From assembly GCA_003427395.1 (NCBI GenBank), contig BFEA01000322.1, positions 1,402,280-1,466,279 on the forward strand: a DNA stretch of 64,000 nt, in the 5' to 3' direction. The first letter of the stretch is position 1. Each line of letters starts with the position of its first letter. Source of the DNA: Chara braunii (taxonomy: Eukaryota > Streptophyta > Charophyceae > Charales > Characeae). Made by a program: the position numbers and the translations under genes. Positions 9,386 through 21,322 of the stretch are shown here, one piece after another. The notes beneath the pieces are model-generated. The model made no database searches and was not told the origin of the DNA. It saw only the letters and a program-made list of their open reading frames with translations.

Positions 9386-12098
9386 ATTCTACTTACTGGC
9401 GAGAGTTGACTTTGCCGCCATAACCCTAACCTAAGTGGTAAGGGCTAACCTCTTAGGGTTAGGTTAGGAAGTTAGGGTTAAGTGGGGCGGCGTGGTGAAA
9501 GGGAAGCTGCTCCCACTTGGCAGGGCCGTGTAGGGTCGACAATAGACCCGGCTTGGTTGCTAAAGTGCATGTTTGTGGTGGCGAGACACAAGGTGGGACT
9601 TCGTGATGCAATTGGAGAGAAGTGACATATGAAGGGCACCTACAACTGAAATCTGGACTTCAGGGAAGGCAAGGAGCGACTTAAGGGATCCCCTCAAGTT
9701 AGACGAGCTTGAGGGTGGCAGCCATGTCTGCACCTATGGACTGCAAGTTGCTACTTTGATCTTCAACATCGACGGGGGATCCGACGTTGTACTTTGGGGT
9801 AGATGTTGACCCTCCTAGAGCCAGGCCACTCAGGTAAGTGTCGTGTCACAAGGGTGCCCATGTGTGTGTGCATGGAATTGACTGACTGTTGGGGTATTTT
9901 GGGTTCTTCTTCCATCCTCCGTAGTCTTGATCTTGTCTGAAGTGTGTGGTGCTCATGTGTTTTTTTTTTTTAAAACACCCCCACCAGTGTTAGTGGTGCT
10001 GATAAGAGCAGACACCACTAGCACCTGGGGAGAGGCTCCATCTATTGGTGGGGAGCTTCACCTGCTGGAAAACGGGTCCAGCGTCCCATATACAGACTGA
10101 AATTTAGAGTACATCAGAAAACAACTGTGGGATGTTCCTGCCAGCATTGATTACCCTGGGATCCAGGGGATTGACTGAGCAGGATTTTGGGAGGAAGGGG
10201 GAACCTCTTCACCCTAATCTGGTGCCAGGTACATCACTTCCCACTAGTTCCTCCCTTCTCCTAAGCCATAGAATAGAGAAGATATCAGAACTTTCATGAA
10301 AATGAGGCTAGAAGCCTACCCAAAAGAAATAGAATTTTGAGCTAGAAGCCTACCCAAAAGAACTAGAATTTTGAACTTAGGGATTATGCCAACTGCTCAG
10401 AAAACTATCCCATAGTTTTGAAAGATAGTCGGAGATCCCTGCCAGCCTTGATTACCCTGAACAGCAGGGGCTTTACAATGTAGGTCGTCAACAATGAGCC
10501 TCAGAAGATACTTAGAACATTCACCCCTAGCCAGCTTTGGTGAAAACCAGGTGAAAGAGCACTGCCTGTAGAATTTGTACTGGGAGTAAGACCTCTTCCC
10601 CGTACCAAGCTGATGGCCAAGTCCTCCTCCTGAAGGCCTGATGGACCTCCTCGCTCTGTATGGGGCTGCCCTTCTGCTGCCGGAGTATTGTTTCCTCTGC
10701 CTGTGAAGGGTGGGGTGGTACTAAGAACGCCCATCCAGCTAACTGAAGCCCTGAACTACTCAGCCTTTGGAGCAGGCTGGGTTAAAAGCTGACTGGGAGT
10801 CATGCTGTCTCCAAAAGGTGAATGCTATCTTCAGGGGCAGAGGACCGGAAGGAACGCTGGGGGGCACCAGTGTTTCCTTTCGTTCCTTTGCCTGTTTGAA
10901 AGAAAATTGTATGGCGTNTGTCCTTACTGTCAAAAATCNTCNCCCCCTTGTTGGAGACTGTCACCCTGAAGACTGTATCTCAGAACGACGCCCGATCGGA
11001 GTTGATGAGGGGGAAAACCAGGCTCACCCTACAAAAGACATGCCTCCTTGTTTCCTCATAGCTGCGTCCGACCGAAAAAAACAGGGACTGTAGCCTAATG
11101 TGACAGGGCTATTAACAAGTAAGATAGCTGGTTCAGAGCAGGTAGCAAGAGCAGCCTAGACCAGTAGATGGGGAAAAGACAGTAGAAGGTGGAGGAAAGA
11201 AGGCCTTGTTAGTCAGGTGCATACTTCCAAGGCATATGGGTGGGGGGGGAACGGGTCCGGGAACTCCTCTGCAGGTCTCATAGGGATATTGGGATCCACA
11301 GTCAGCCATTCCTTAAATTTCAGGTGATAGTCTCTGGGCACTTGTTCCTGGATGTCGGCCCCCCCCCTCCCCTCTCCATCCCATGAGCCAGACCAATGTA
11401 CTTCCGCTACCCAGCCCCCCCGGTCTGAAGTGTGTGAACTACTTACTCACCTGACGAGTGAATGGATGGAGTATCTTGTGTGTCATGCCATATCTTTCTA
11501 CAATGCTTTGCTTATTTCATTCTGAACGGCTGTAATCTGTAGATCCTTTCTGGAGCTAAAATTCGTTTTTCAATACGGTAGGGGCAGAGAGTAGGTCTTT
11601 GTGGAACTCGTGTTGGTTGGGACCCGGTTCTGACTCCACTAGGACCATTTGGGACTCAGTGGGACCCGGCCCAAACAAGAAGGGGCCCTCAGGCCCAAAT
11701 CTGTTGACGTCAGTTACATTGCTCTATCTGATTGGGACTCGGAGTTCATGCTTTCAGACCAGGACACTCGCTACTGAGGGCATCTCAGCTGAGACGTTTC
11801 AACGGACTTTACCGCATGATCCGCCGCTTGACCCGCACCTTGGATACCACTTAATTCTCTCTTGCATTGTCTAGTACACTTTGAATTTGATTTGTTGTGT
11901 CCGAGTCCAACTAGGCTTGAGAGGACCTCATACATAGTCGGACCAGACTGTGTTGTGGAATCAGACATCTCTGATCATTTTTTATTATTTTTTATTTTTT
12001 TTGACTGCTCTCCGGTCCAAATGAATTGTTGCTTCGGCTAGGAGTTATACCTTCTCTTCTAATTGCTTTCAAGCTGTTTCTTTCATTGGGTTCGTTAA
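9386..12098 (+). other. long untranslated leader of R2-a
   Basis: No supported gene in 2.7 kb. Contents: a telomere-like CCCTAA/TTAGGG cluster (9421-9470), a perfect-register 34-bp tandem duplication (10307-10374), a dispersed repeat with CCTGCCAGC and TTGATTACCCTG (10138 and 10439), and a few N bases (10918-10942). R2-c has a shorter leader with the same telomere-like start. Confidence 0.65.
10307..10374 (+). repeat. 34-bp tandem duplication in R2-a leader
   Basis: Two adjacent units beginning GCTAGAAGCCTACCCAAAAG differ at one base. Confidence 0.9.
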
Positions 12099-13884
12099 AT
12101 GCCTGCTTCTACGAGGTCGCAAACGAAAGAGAGAGAGAGAAGAAAAAATATTCTGAGTGTTGCTCTTGACGTGGTGAGGAGAGGGAAGAGGAGTGTTCGT
12201 CCCAGAACTGTGAGGAAGTACGGACCCCGCTCGAGAAACTTATTGACACCCTCATCCTCCATCATGACGTCTGCAGAGGAATGAAAGCTGCAACTGCCCC
12301 TGAGACAAGCGCAGTACCGGTTCTTTCATGAAAAAGCGTTGAAGAGGGAAGAGGAAGAGAAGGAGAAGGAGAAGGGAGACAAAGTGAAAGCTCATGAAGC
12401 TGTTTTCAGTACCGTGCCTGCCTTAACTGATGCTGAGGTGGGAGAGAAAACCGTCCCACTCTTCAGGGCCTTAGTGAATGTCCGGGCTGTTGAAGACCAT
12501 ACCGGCCAACTCGCAAAAGTGTTTGATGAACTCAAGAAGTTGCGCGAGGATATGGCCTTGATGGCACAACAACACTGCGACCAGCTGCAACAGTTTGCTA
12601 ACATGCAGCTGACCCATAGTATCCTTCCGTCTGCTTACCCTGCTTCTAATGCTGCGTGTCAGTCCGTTCTTGCCCCTCTAACTGTGTCTTCTTCTTCTTC
12701 TTCTTCTTCTTGTTCTTTGAGTGTGGTCAACAGCCTATCCGGACTTGCAGCATGTCCAAACCCCGCCGTTGCTGCTGCTGCTTCTGCTGCAGTGGCAAGT
12801 GGCAGTGCAGGGCATTCTGGAACTGTTGCAGCCCCAAATTTGGACCCAACAATCGCTGGTCCTACCTGCAACTTTCCCTACATGGACAAGAAGGCACCTC
12901 AAATTCCGTCTAAATATGACGGAAAGGACGACATTGAATCTTGGATCAGCTCTATGCGATCCTACTTTGATGTGCTGGGGACACCCCCGATTATTCACTC
13001 GTCAGTCCTAGGGACCAATGTGGAACCCGCCGTAAGAGGCTTCTTCGAAGTCCAAGCTGTATAGTCAGGCTATAAGAGAATAGACCTGAACAAATGGCTG
13101 AAGGCTACACCAATAGCCACGCTCGAGGATCTCCTCATCAAGCAATATGCTGACCCACATGCTGCAGCTAAAGCTAGACTTAAGCCTGACAAGCTCAAGC
13201 ACAGCAAGTGGACAGGCACTGTGCATAGTCTCCAACAGTACGTTAGTAAACTCTTTGCTATTCCTGATTTGGGGATGACTGCGCAGTCTTGCTTGGATGT
13301 GATTAAAGGAACGGTTCCCTCTATTGTAACACATCGCCTGGGGCTCCGACTTGCGACATATACAGATTGGCTTTCCCTCATGCGGGATTTAGTCAAGCTG
13401 GAGACACAAAACCTTCCGGGTGGATCGAGTGGCAAAAAGACCACCAGCCGCAAATGGTTTATTGGGCAGCAACCATTTTGCAGTGAACGATCAACTTGAG
13501 GTTGACGAGGAGGCCTTCGCAGAGGACCGTTCTCTTGGTGACGATCAAAAGCAAGATTGCGAGGCATCTTGCTCTTAGTCACCCCACGAGTCCGACTATG
13601 TAGATGATGATGAATCAATGAATGCCTTTAAAAAGACTGCCTTCAAAAGTAAGGGGCCGAAGAACGCAGTCAAGAGCAACACTAACACCATTCACCTCCC
13701 CAAGGGAGCAAAGATTCCACCCAAACCGGAGGATCCTGCCACAAAACCATGGGTAGATCTCCGGATTAATGAAAGTGAGTGGAAACACAGGATGAAGAAA
13801 GGGGTTTACCTGCATTACACCAAACCGGGACACTCAGTCCAACAATGCTTCAGATTGCAGCAGGGAAACCAGCAAAGGGGGTAG
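12099..13884 (+). pseudogene. gag of R2-a, broken
   Basis: The start at 12099 is followed by a short basic stretch. In-frame stops lie at 12282 (TGA) and 13062 (TAG), and a frameshift falls near 13500. The middle holds a Lys/Glu coiled coil, a Ser/Ala-rich linker and the gag core (KYDGKDDIESWISSMRSYF), which matches R2-c at 38501-38620. The tail (13618-13884) has a degenerate zinc knuckle reading YLHYTKPGHSVQQC: the first two Cys of CX2CX4HX4C are Tyr, each explained by TGC to TAC. Confidence 0.75.
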
Positions 13885-14039
13885 AGACATCATCAGCACA
13901 CTCTACAGACGGAGAGGCTGAACATGTAAGTGCAGGTCCTGCACCGGATTCTGATCCTACTCAACAAACCTCTCTTAAGACCCCATTTGATGTTGATTCC
14001 AAGACCGATAAATTGCACATCCTCTACAAGGAGCCTTAG

Positions 14040-14793
14040 GTGGAGTCGGAAGATATTGACTTTCATGCCCTCTTGTTGCGCTGGGCTCACATGAAGCAAG
14101 AATGCGCGCAAGGGAAAACGAAGTTGATCGTCTTCAAACTCCGCATTCATGGACAATACATCCATGCGCTGGCTGATTGTGGCGCAACCACCAACTACTT
14201 CTCACCGCACCACATCCGTAAGGCACACTTGGGAATGAAGCGACTTTGCAGAATCCTTATTGGACCCAAGTCGGCCACCAAGAGGTTGTCACATCTACGT
14301 CTGCAGTCAAAGGTGTGCGCACTACTTTTGACGCAGACCGCACAATCACGCATGAATTGAACTTCTATGTCCTTGATAAGTGCCCCTTCGACATGGTTAT
14401 TGGCTTGGGCTGGTTGCAGGCCCAATATGAAAGAACCACATGGAAGGACTCACAATTCATGGTCAAAGATGCCTGGGGATCGAGGGTCCAGTCCTCTTGG
14501 ACGAGCCACACGAGTCTCAAGTGACTTTTCTCAATGCAATGAAATTCTGCAAAAAGTGGCACAGGCGCAAAGTTGATGAGCAAATGTATATAGCCTTTGT
14601 TAGGCCTACTCATGTGCCTTCTATTTTTGTTGTACATAATGATTCTACTTTGCATGTCGTTTCAACTTCTAATGCAACTACTTCTACCTCTAGTCCAAAC
14701 AATTCTGCTTCAAATCTTGTTGTTTTGGCTACACCTAAGCAATCCGGTATGCTTGCACTAGATTCTGATGATCCACCTTCGGAGATCCTATAA
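14040..14793 (+). pseudogene. retroviral-type aspartic protease region of R2-a
   Basis: Follows gag after a TAG stop. The active-site stretch reads ALADCGATTNYFS, so the D-S/T-G triad is D-C-G. The second conserved stretch is DMVIGLGWL (usual form ILGMDWL), reached only after a frameshift near 14240, and a third frame covers 14440-14793. The enzyme would cleave the Gag-Pol precursor in the particle. This copy is inactive as written. Confidence 0.65.
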
Positions 14794-14829
14794 GAGATCC
14801 GCATTCTTCTCAACTGATTCCCTGAAGTT

Positions 14830-15671
14830 ATGGCTGAACCACGTGGAGTTCCCGTGCGTCCGGTCCGACACAAGATCGAGTTGATAAAAGGCAATACTCC
14901 TCCAAAAGGTTGTGTCTATCGAATGGGTTCAGGTGAATTGGAGGAGTTGCAAAGGCAGATCGATGACATGCTTGAAAAAGGTTGGATCGAGCCAAGCGAA
15001 TCCGAATTCGAAGCACCAGTTTTGTTTGTCCCTAAGAAAGGAGGCAAGCTACGGATGTGTATCGATTACCATCGACTGAATATAATAACAAGAAATAATG
15101 CATACCCTTTTCCACGCATTGATGATTTGCTTGATGATGCAGGTGGATGCAAGGTCTTCAGCAAGATCAATCTCAAGTCTGGTTACCACCAGATTAAAGT
15201 CGAGCCCGCTGATCAGCACAAAACTTCATTCAAAACTCGCGATGGGTTGTACAAATTTACGTCATGCCCTTCGGTCTCACGAATGCACCAGCCACCTTCC
15301 AAAGTTTCATGGACAAGGTGTTCCACAGTCAGATCAATCGATTTGTTGTTGTTTATCTGAATGACATACTAATCTTCAACAAGTCGATGGAGGAGCACAT
15401 GAGACACCTTGAGGAAGTGTTGCAGACTTTGAAATGGATCCAGACACAAATTAATCCGTCAACTACATTAACTCGCTGGCTGCATGGGATTGATGTGTAT
15501 GATTTTGAGCTTAAACACAAGAAAGGTTGTTACAATCGCGTTGCGGATGCTTTGTCTCGTCACCCTGAGTACATGACTTGCCTTGTGGGCTCCTACGATC
15601 TCCGTAAGAAATTGAAGGGGGAGCTATTTGAGCATACTGCCAAGGGCCCGAAACTCAGTCTCATCCTTTAG
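14830..15671 (+). pseudogene. reverse transcriptase / RNase H of R2-a, with catalytic changes and internal deletion
   Basis: RT fingers and palm are clear: [35 protein letters not shown], then after a frameshift near 15250 MPFGLTNAPATFQ. Both catalytic aspartates are Asn: KINLKSG (AAT at 15169) instead of KIDLKSG, and YLNDIL (AAT at 15360) instead of YLDDIL. After LEEVLQTLK the sequence jumps at about 15432 to the RNase H end (DVYDFELKHKKG, VADALSRHP), so the RT thumb, connection and most of RNase H, roughly 250-300 residues, are deleted. Confidence 0.8.
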
Positions 15672-16666
15672 CAAATCCAAGCTGACTCTAACAATTAGTC
15701 CGATTTCCACGAATGTGAAGGTTTGCTCTTCCGATGTTACGGAAAGTACGACCAATTGTGTGTGCCCAACCATGAGCCTATCCGTACTCACTTCTTGGAC
15801 TTGGCTCATGGCCGGAGTGGACACTTCGGTTTTGAGAAGACATGCGGAAGCCTATTGCAAAAGTTTGTATGGCCTAGGATGAAAGGAATGACACGAAAGT
15901 TTGTGGCTGAGTGTGAAGTTTGTTAACGCATCAAACATCTCGGCAAAAGCCCTATGGGCTGCTGCATCCTGTATTCCTGATGGCCCGGGTGAATCTCTTT
16001 CCATTGACTTCACGAACATGGGAAAAAAGAGCAGGAGCGAATATTCACAAGTAATGGTGATCGTTGACCGCTTTTCAAAATTTCTGAATTTGATTTCATT
16101 CCCACCTCATGGCCCAACTAACCTTGTGATCGAGGAGTTCCACAATAAATACATTCAGCAGTGTGGGCCCCGGAAGACTTTTGTGAGTGACCTGGACACT
16201 AGGTTCATAAGTGCAGATTGGAAGGACTTCACCTCCCACATCTATGACATCAAACTCAAGATGACGTGTGGTCGACATCTCGAAGCCAATGGACTGGCCG
16301 ATGAGATAAACCTCTAATTGTGCCTTATCAGAACTCTTGGGATAAGGAATTGTCGATTGTGCAGGGATTGTACAACAACTCCATACACTCCTCCACTGGG
16401 ATGACACCTAATCGGCTGCACCTCGGATGACAAATCCGCAATCCCCTATCCTATCTGTTTCCTGACTCGCCACCTGGCCTAACACCTGGCCAGCCTGGCT
16501 ACAACGCTAAGTTTGATCACTTGCTCAAAGTTGTTGTTGCAACTATGGAAAGGCAACGCAGTGCCATGATTAAGCATGCCAACAAGAAGCGCCAACCTGG
16601 ATCTTTCACTGTGGGAAGTTACATTTGGGTCAAGATGTCTGAGTTTTCCAAAGAAGAGGGTGTATC
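15672..16666 (+). pseudogene. integrase of R2-a, broken
   Basis: The HHCC zinc-binding region is visible (LAHGRSGHFG, then CEVC at 15909-15923, followed by TAA where CAA for Gln is expected). The catalytic core keeps the first Asp (SIDFTNM, IVDRFSKF) and the second (VSDLDTRF, usual SDRD). The third acidic position reads GLADEIN instead of GQTEQMN. Stops and shifts follow from 16316. It would insert the cDNA into the chromosome, but is inactive here. Confidence 0.7.
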
Positions 16667-17087
16667 ATGAAAGCTTCTTCCTTAGTATTACGGTCCATGG
16701 AAGGTACTGAACCAGGTAGGGGAGGATTCATTCGGTTTTTCTTACACAATCGACATGCCTACTCATCTGCGCACGTACCCAGTCTTTCACGCGTCGAAGT
16801 TGTTTCCGTATGCACCACCCGAAACTTTTCTGTATCGAGAATCGATGACTCCTCGCGCAATCACTGGCGGTCACAAGATTGATCGAATTGTCGAGCACAG
16901 TGGAAAAGGGAAAAACAGACAATACAAAGTTCATTTTCTATATCACCCATTAAATGATTTTTACTGGATTGCTAAGAAAGACTTGCTGCAAAGTGGCCTG
17001 CGAGTCGTCAACGCATACGAACGACTGATTGTCTCCGAACAACAACCTAAATTCCCCGCTACCCTCACTCCTACGGAACATATTTGA
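16667..17087 (+). pseudogene. integrase C-terminus with chromodomain (R2-a)
   Basis: Two frames are involved. The readable part (from 16755) has the integrase tail LRTYPVFHASKLFPY and then a chromodomain-like module (IDRIVEHSGKGKNRQYKVHF, NDFYWIAKKDLLQS). Chromodomains at this position define chromoviruses and are thought to steer insertion to marked chromatin. The same module occurs at 7695-7910. Confidence 0.7.
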
Positions 17088-17180
17088 TCTCTCTTTGCCG
17101 TTTACGCTTACGATGCGCTATGCAGGGACTTTGAGTGAGTTACTCGCTCGAAGCGACCTCGCTCTTGAGGGGAGGGGTAG

Positions 17181-18526
17181 TGTAATGACCCGCCATAACA
17201 CGGACTGAGAACAATGCTGATTTCTGAGTTCTGTCGATGGAATGGATGCCTTGCTGAAATTCCCGCATTCTGCCGAGTTTCTTTAAGTCTGTGTGTGTGC
17301 GTGCTTGATGACCTGCGTGCCTGTCTGAGTGCCGCAAGGGTACTTGCTTGTTTGGGAGGCCTATAGGGCCGGTACTTACCCGTGGCCATGATATTGAGGG
17401 TTGCAGCAGGGAAAACACTCGAGTGACAGAGCAAGAGGCCCGCAGCACTTAGAGCAGAGGAAAACACTCAAGTAGTAGGTAGGCCGGTTCTGCACCCAGA
17501 AGTAGATGTGCCGGGTGCTCGAGGCCGAGCAGAAGAAGACAAAGTTGGCAGTTTTAGAGGCCCAGTAGCGGTAGGCTTGGTCTAGGCGGGTACCAGTCCA
17601 TCCAGTCTGAGTCTAGGGTCTGTACGGGCAGTATCAGAGTCTGCAATGATGTTTCTCTCTGAAAGGGAGGAGGTACTGGTTGCTTGGGAGGCCGAGCGGC
17701 CTGGAAGTCACCACCCAGGAGGCAAGTGGGCCGCTATATCTAGAGGCTGAGCGAAGAGCTCAACCTCATTCTTCGATGTGCAAGTTTGGCGACACACTGC
17801 TGGAGCGCTGGCTGGAGCAGTGCTGGCTACTACAGTGCTGCTGGGAGGAAGAAGCCCGGGAGCTTCCACCTCGGCTATGGTGGAGCTCTACCGGTAGGAG
17901 GAGGAGGGAGAAGAGGGCCAAGGAGGAGAGTGGCGAGGTACCTACCTGGCTATGGTGGAGACCATCTTCATCACCTTGTTAGGCGCTGCATCTGGAAGGT
18001 CCCAGTTGGGGTAGTGCCGCATCAAGAAAGCTCGGGGCAGAGTCAGGCATGGCATCTGAATGGGCAGCGACATAGCTGCTTTGAGTTGTCCTTTGCACAG
18101 GAAGGCAGTGACATAGCTGCTTTGGGTTGCCCCTTGGACAAGAGGGTAGAGCCCTCAGTAGTCCACCATAACCTCTACCTACATGAAGAGGAAGAGGAAG
18201 GGTGGTCATGGCTATGGTGGACCTCATGTGGCGCCTGCAGTAGAAGAGGGATTCGGACATTGATTCTGGTTGAACCATTCAACATTATTATTGTTATTTC
18301 TCGCTTGAATAAGAGGGGAGGAGATAAGGAGGAGGAGAGTGGTTGGCGAAGAAGAAGAGCATTATCTTTGGTCTATGCTGGAGTACATCTTTTTTTTTTT
18401 TCTTTCTTCTTCTTCTTCTTCTTCTTTCCCTCTCTCTCCTCTCAAGTTCATTCATTTCTTTTTGCAATTGGACGGCATTGTGCATTCTGATGAATGTGTA
18501 CTTCGAAATTGGCCAGGATGGACACA
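17181..18526 (+). repeat. 3' LTR of R2-a
   Basis: Starts TGTAATGACC after the polypurine tract GAGGGGAGGGG and ends GGACACA. It aligns to 8012-9370 throughout, with substitutions and indels (for example extra bases near 17828-17840). Confidence 0.8.
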
Positions 18527-18663
18527 ATTAATAAGAAACCCCCGCCGTGCACCCTTTTTTTTTTTTTGGGGTGGGGTGTGGAGAGGGCCTGGGAGCCTGG
18601 CCGAGCACACAAGCGCCATTCCGAGTGTGGTCTGGGCCCCCGGGTGCCCGGGAAATCAGGGTA

Positions 18664-18949
18664 CCGTCTTCCCCCGAATATAACGCATATGCGTTGTATT
18701 CTAGTTTTCTTAAAAAATGGGTTTTTGGAAAGTTAGACCCTTTTCTTCGAATACAAGGGCACTTTGAATATAATGCATATGATTTCTATTCGAATAATAT
18801 GCATATGCGTTATATTTGAATTTCACGAAGAGAAAATTCTTGTAGTCGAATATAACCTTTTTTTTTCCCCCGAATGTCAACGCCTGCTCCGTGTTTGCCC
18901 TAGTGAACGGGACAGGCCCATGAAGGCCCGTAATCACAGATCTGCCTGT

Positions 18950-19035
<86 letters not shown>

Positions 19036-19043
19036 TGTGTGTN

Positions 19044-19135
<92 letters not shown>

Positions 19136-19607
19136 GCGAAGGCGCTTCTGACAGCCAAGAAAGTGGCACTTTGACAGCCAAGAATGTGGTGCGGCCAAGA
19201 AAGTGGAAAAATAAGAAAGCCACTCACCAAGGTCTCGCTGCACTACCGAGTTCACCGAGACAAAAAAGAAAGGGGTTGTATTTGTCCACAGTCTACGGTA
19301 GTGGAAGATTCATTCGCATTTTGCACATTTGCTGAGGAGTGGAGCAAGGGCCCAAGTAGGGGAAAGGAATGAAACTCGACCCAGAACATGGAAAGGTATG
19401 TCGCTACTTTACTAGTACCTTTTTGCCAAGGCTCTGAGGCTCCCAGCCGTGGTCCAGAACTGAGCCTACTCAGCCTGGACCCGACCCCCTTGTGCAGGCA
19501 AAGTTGGTTCACTTGAACATAACGCATATGCGTTGTAAACGAATACAACACACGGTATGCGTTGTATTAGTTTACAACGCATATGCCTTATGTTCAGGGG
19601 AAGACGG
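18664..19607. mobile_element. TA-flanked inverted-repeat element (Tc1/mariner/pogo-like, non-autonomous)
   Basis: Ends are inverted copies: left CCGTCTTCCCC then GAATATAACG; right, read in reverse, CCGTCTTCCCC then TGAACATAAG, continuing with GCATATGCGTTGTA. TA dinucleotides flank both ends (18662-18663, 19608-19609), as in Tc1/mariner-type insertions. Subterminal copies of the palindrome AACGCATATGCGTT recur near both ends. The interior has CT/GT microsatellites with one N and no transposase. Confidence 0.7.
18952..19131. repeat. (CT)n-(GT)n compound microsatellite
   Basis: CT, GT, CT and GT blocks with one N at 19043, inside the element at 18664-19607. Open frames here are repeat artefacts. 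Confidence 0.95.
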
Positions 19608-19609
19608 TA

Positions 19610-20088
19610 GTGTTTTACGAGTTTCTTAGGGTCCAGCCCGTGAGCCTCTGGTGACCTCCTGAGCCGCCCATGAGATTTCGCCGTTTTGGCTGGGGCGCAC
19701 TTGAGAAGTTAGGGTGGACCTAGACGTGCAAAATGTGGAAACATTTTGGACGTCTAAATTGTGGTACTGATGGAGCTGTGGAACGATGCTTCCTAGAAAT
19801 TCCGCGATTTCAAGTGGTGTCGAACGAGGTCCTAACTAGCGATTTTTTCCAGATTTTCAAGGAACGTCGAGAGGTTCTTCAAAAATTGAAGGATGAACAC
19901 TCCTGAGTGGAGAGGGCATCCTCCAAATTTGATTTGTGGTGGTTGCCTATTTGGCTGAAAGCTTGAAGCACTTCTTTCTCTCTCTCTTTTCTTCTTGTGT
20001 GTAAATGGCAACTATCTCAAACAGTGCCCGAATCCCGATGAATTGAGATGCCAATGTAATACTGGGGGGGGCTACCCCGCCCACCTGG
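19610..20088. other. no gene seen; one strong hairpin
   Basis: Possible upstream region of the phospholipase exon. It contains a stem-loop at 19721-19756 (TAGACGT and AAAATGT arms pairing with ACATTTT and ACGTCTA). Otherwise nothing recognisable. Confidence 0.5.
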
Positions 20089-21322
20089 ATGTGCTCTTCA
20101 ATCCATGGATTTTGGATTTTAACGTGGAGTTCATTTCATTGTTCAGTCACAGACTGCGACGTAGATGTTGGCTGGGATTCTCTCTCTCACTCTCTCTGTT
20201 TGTTTTTTTTTCCCCCCACCCTTTTGGGAAAGGATTTCCTTCTTTTGAATTTCTTCTCCCTCGTCCCCTCGTCTTCATCCAAGTTCATTGTCATTTTCAT
20301 TCCTAACCTTTGTTATTGTGGCCTCTATTCGTTGGATCGGATCGCTTGTTATTTTGACAATGCTTCCAGGTGGCAACGTACGATGGTGACGTGGCCGGGC
20401 GTTGATCCATCAATATGGTTCGGGGTGGTCAGGACACAAGGCGTAAGGTGGCCCTGGTGGTCGGAGGAAGGGGATGGCGATCACGGTATATCACGACCAC
20501 AGGTGGGAGGAGGGAACACATGGCGATGGTTGTCATGGAGTGCTGATGCTGACGTGGCAGATCCAACATCGGCATCAGACTCGGCCTCATCGTCGTTGTC
20601 ATCGATGTCGTCTCCATGGTCCTTGTTCTCATGGGATTGGATCACTGACAGGAAGGGAGAGGCAATTGGTGTGAGGGCGACCAGCCAGCTGGCGGCACTG
20701 GTTTCCACATCACCATCAACGCCGTCTTCATATTCGTCGTCGCCATTGCCATGGTCCTTGCTCTCCTGGGATCGGATAACAGACTGGAAGAGACAGGCTA
20801 TTGGTACCGGGGCGGTCAGCCAGCCGGCATTGCCAGCACTGCCCGCATGCGGGCACGTTAGCAGGCGTGAAGCTGGGGGAGGGGGAAGTAGTGGCCTGAC
20901 AGTCTCCCCTAAGCTGCGTGGAGTATGTGCAGGATGTGAATTCCGTGACGCTGGTGGCGGTTACGATTCTACACCGTTCGTTCCGTTCCTTCCGTATATT
21001 CCGTACACACAGAAACTGCCCTGGCACACAGGGCCACGTGCTGTCGCTTGTCGACTTTTTCCCAAATATGGGAATTTCTGTGGGCCCAACTGGTCCAGTG
21101 GACGGGACTGCGGTGCCCTGCGGTGGGACAAGGGCCCTGTGGACTGGCTGGATCACTGCTGTCTGGTTCATGACATCGGTTATGACAGCCATAGCCAGGT
21201 GGACCTCTACAAAGCGGACTGTCAGCTTTTGGTTTGCTTGCGATCCCCACCCAGGGGAAGAGATGGGAAACCATTCAGGCTGAGCCTGTGGGGAGAGTTT
21301 TACCGAGCACTGTGCATAAGAG
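20089..21322 (+). CDS. secreted phospholipase A2-like protein (exon, partial gene model)
   Basis: Open for 413 codons from an ATG at 20089. The last ~90 codons are a phospholipase A2 domain: Ca-loop-like YGNFCGPNWSSG (about residues 326-337), then DHCCLVHDIGY (355-365), the family's D-x-C-C-x-x-H-D-x-x-Y active site with His361-Asp362. The usual Cys of HDxCY is Gly. Such enzymes hydrolyse the sn-2 ester of phospholipids, normally outside the cell or in the secretory path. A splice-donor-like AG|GTAGGT at 21321 suggests the coding part continues in another exon. Upstream residues are low in complexity with an internal ~25-residue repeat (PWSLFSWDWITD, PWSLLSWDRITD) and may be partly intron or UTR. 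No clear signal peptide, so the true start is uncertain. Confidence 0.6.

Larger units (their letters stand above)
7695..18526 (+). mobile_element. Ty3/gypsy chromovirus R2-a, full-length but defective, with extra 3' remnant
   Basis: Order: remnant tail 7695-8011, LTR 8012-9370, primer-binding site, 2.7 kb leader, gag, protease, RT/RNase H, integrase, chromodomain, polypurine tract (17168-17178), LTR 17181-18526. The two LTRs are clearly the same sequence with many substitutions and small indels, so this is an old copy. All coding regions carry stops or frameshifts and both key RT aspartates are changed. Confidence 0.85.

Noticed and set aside
9421-9480. Interstitial telomere or chromosome end
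   Set aside because: Only a few degenerate units in both orientations, conserved between two R2 copies, so part of the element.
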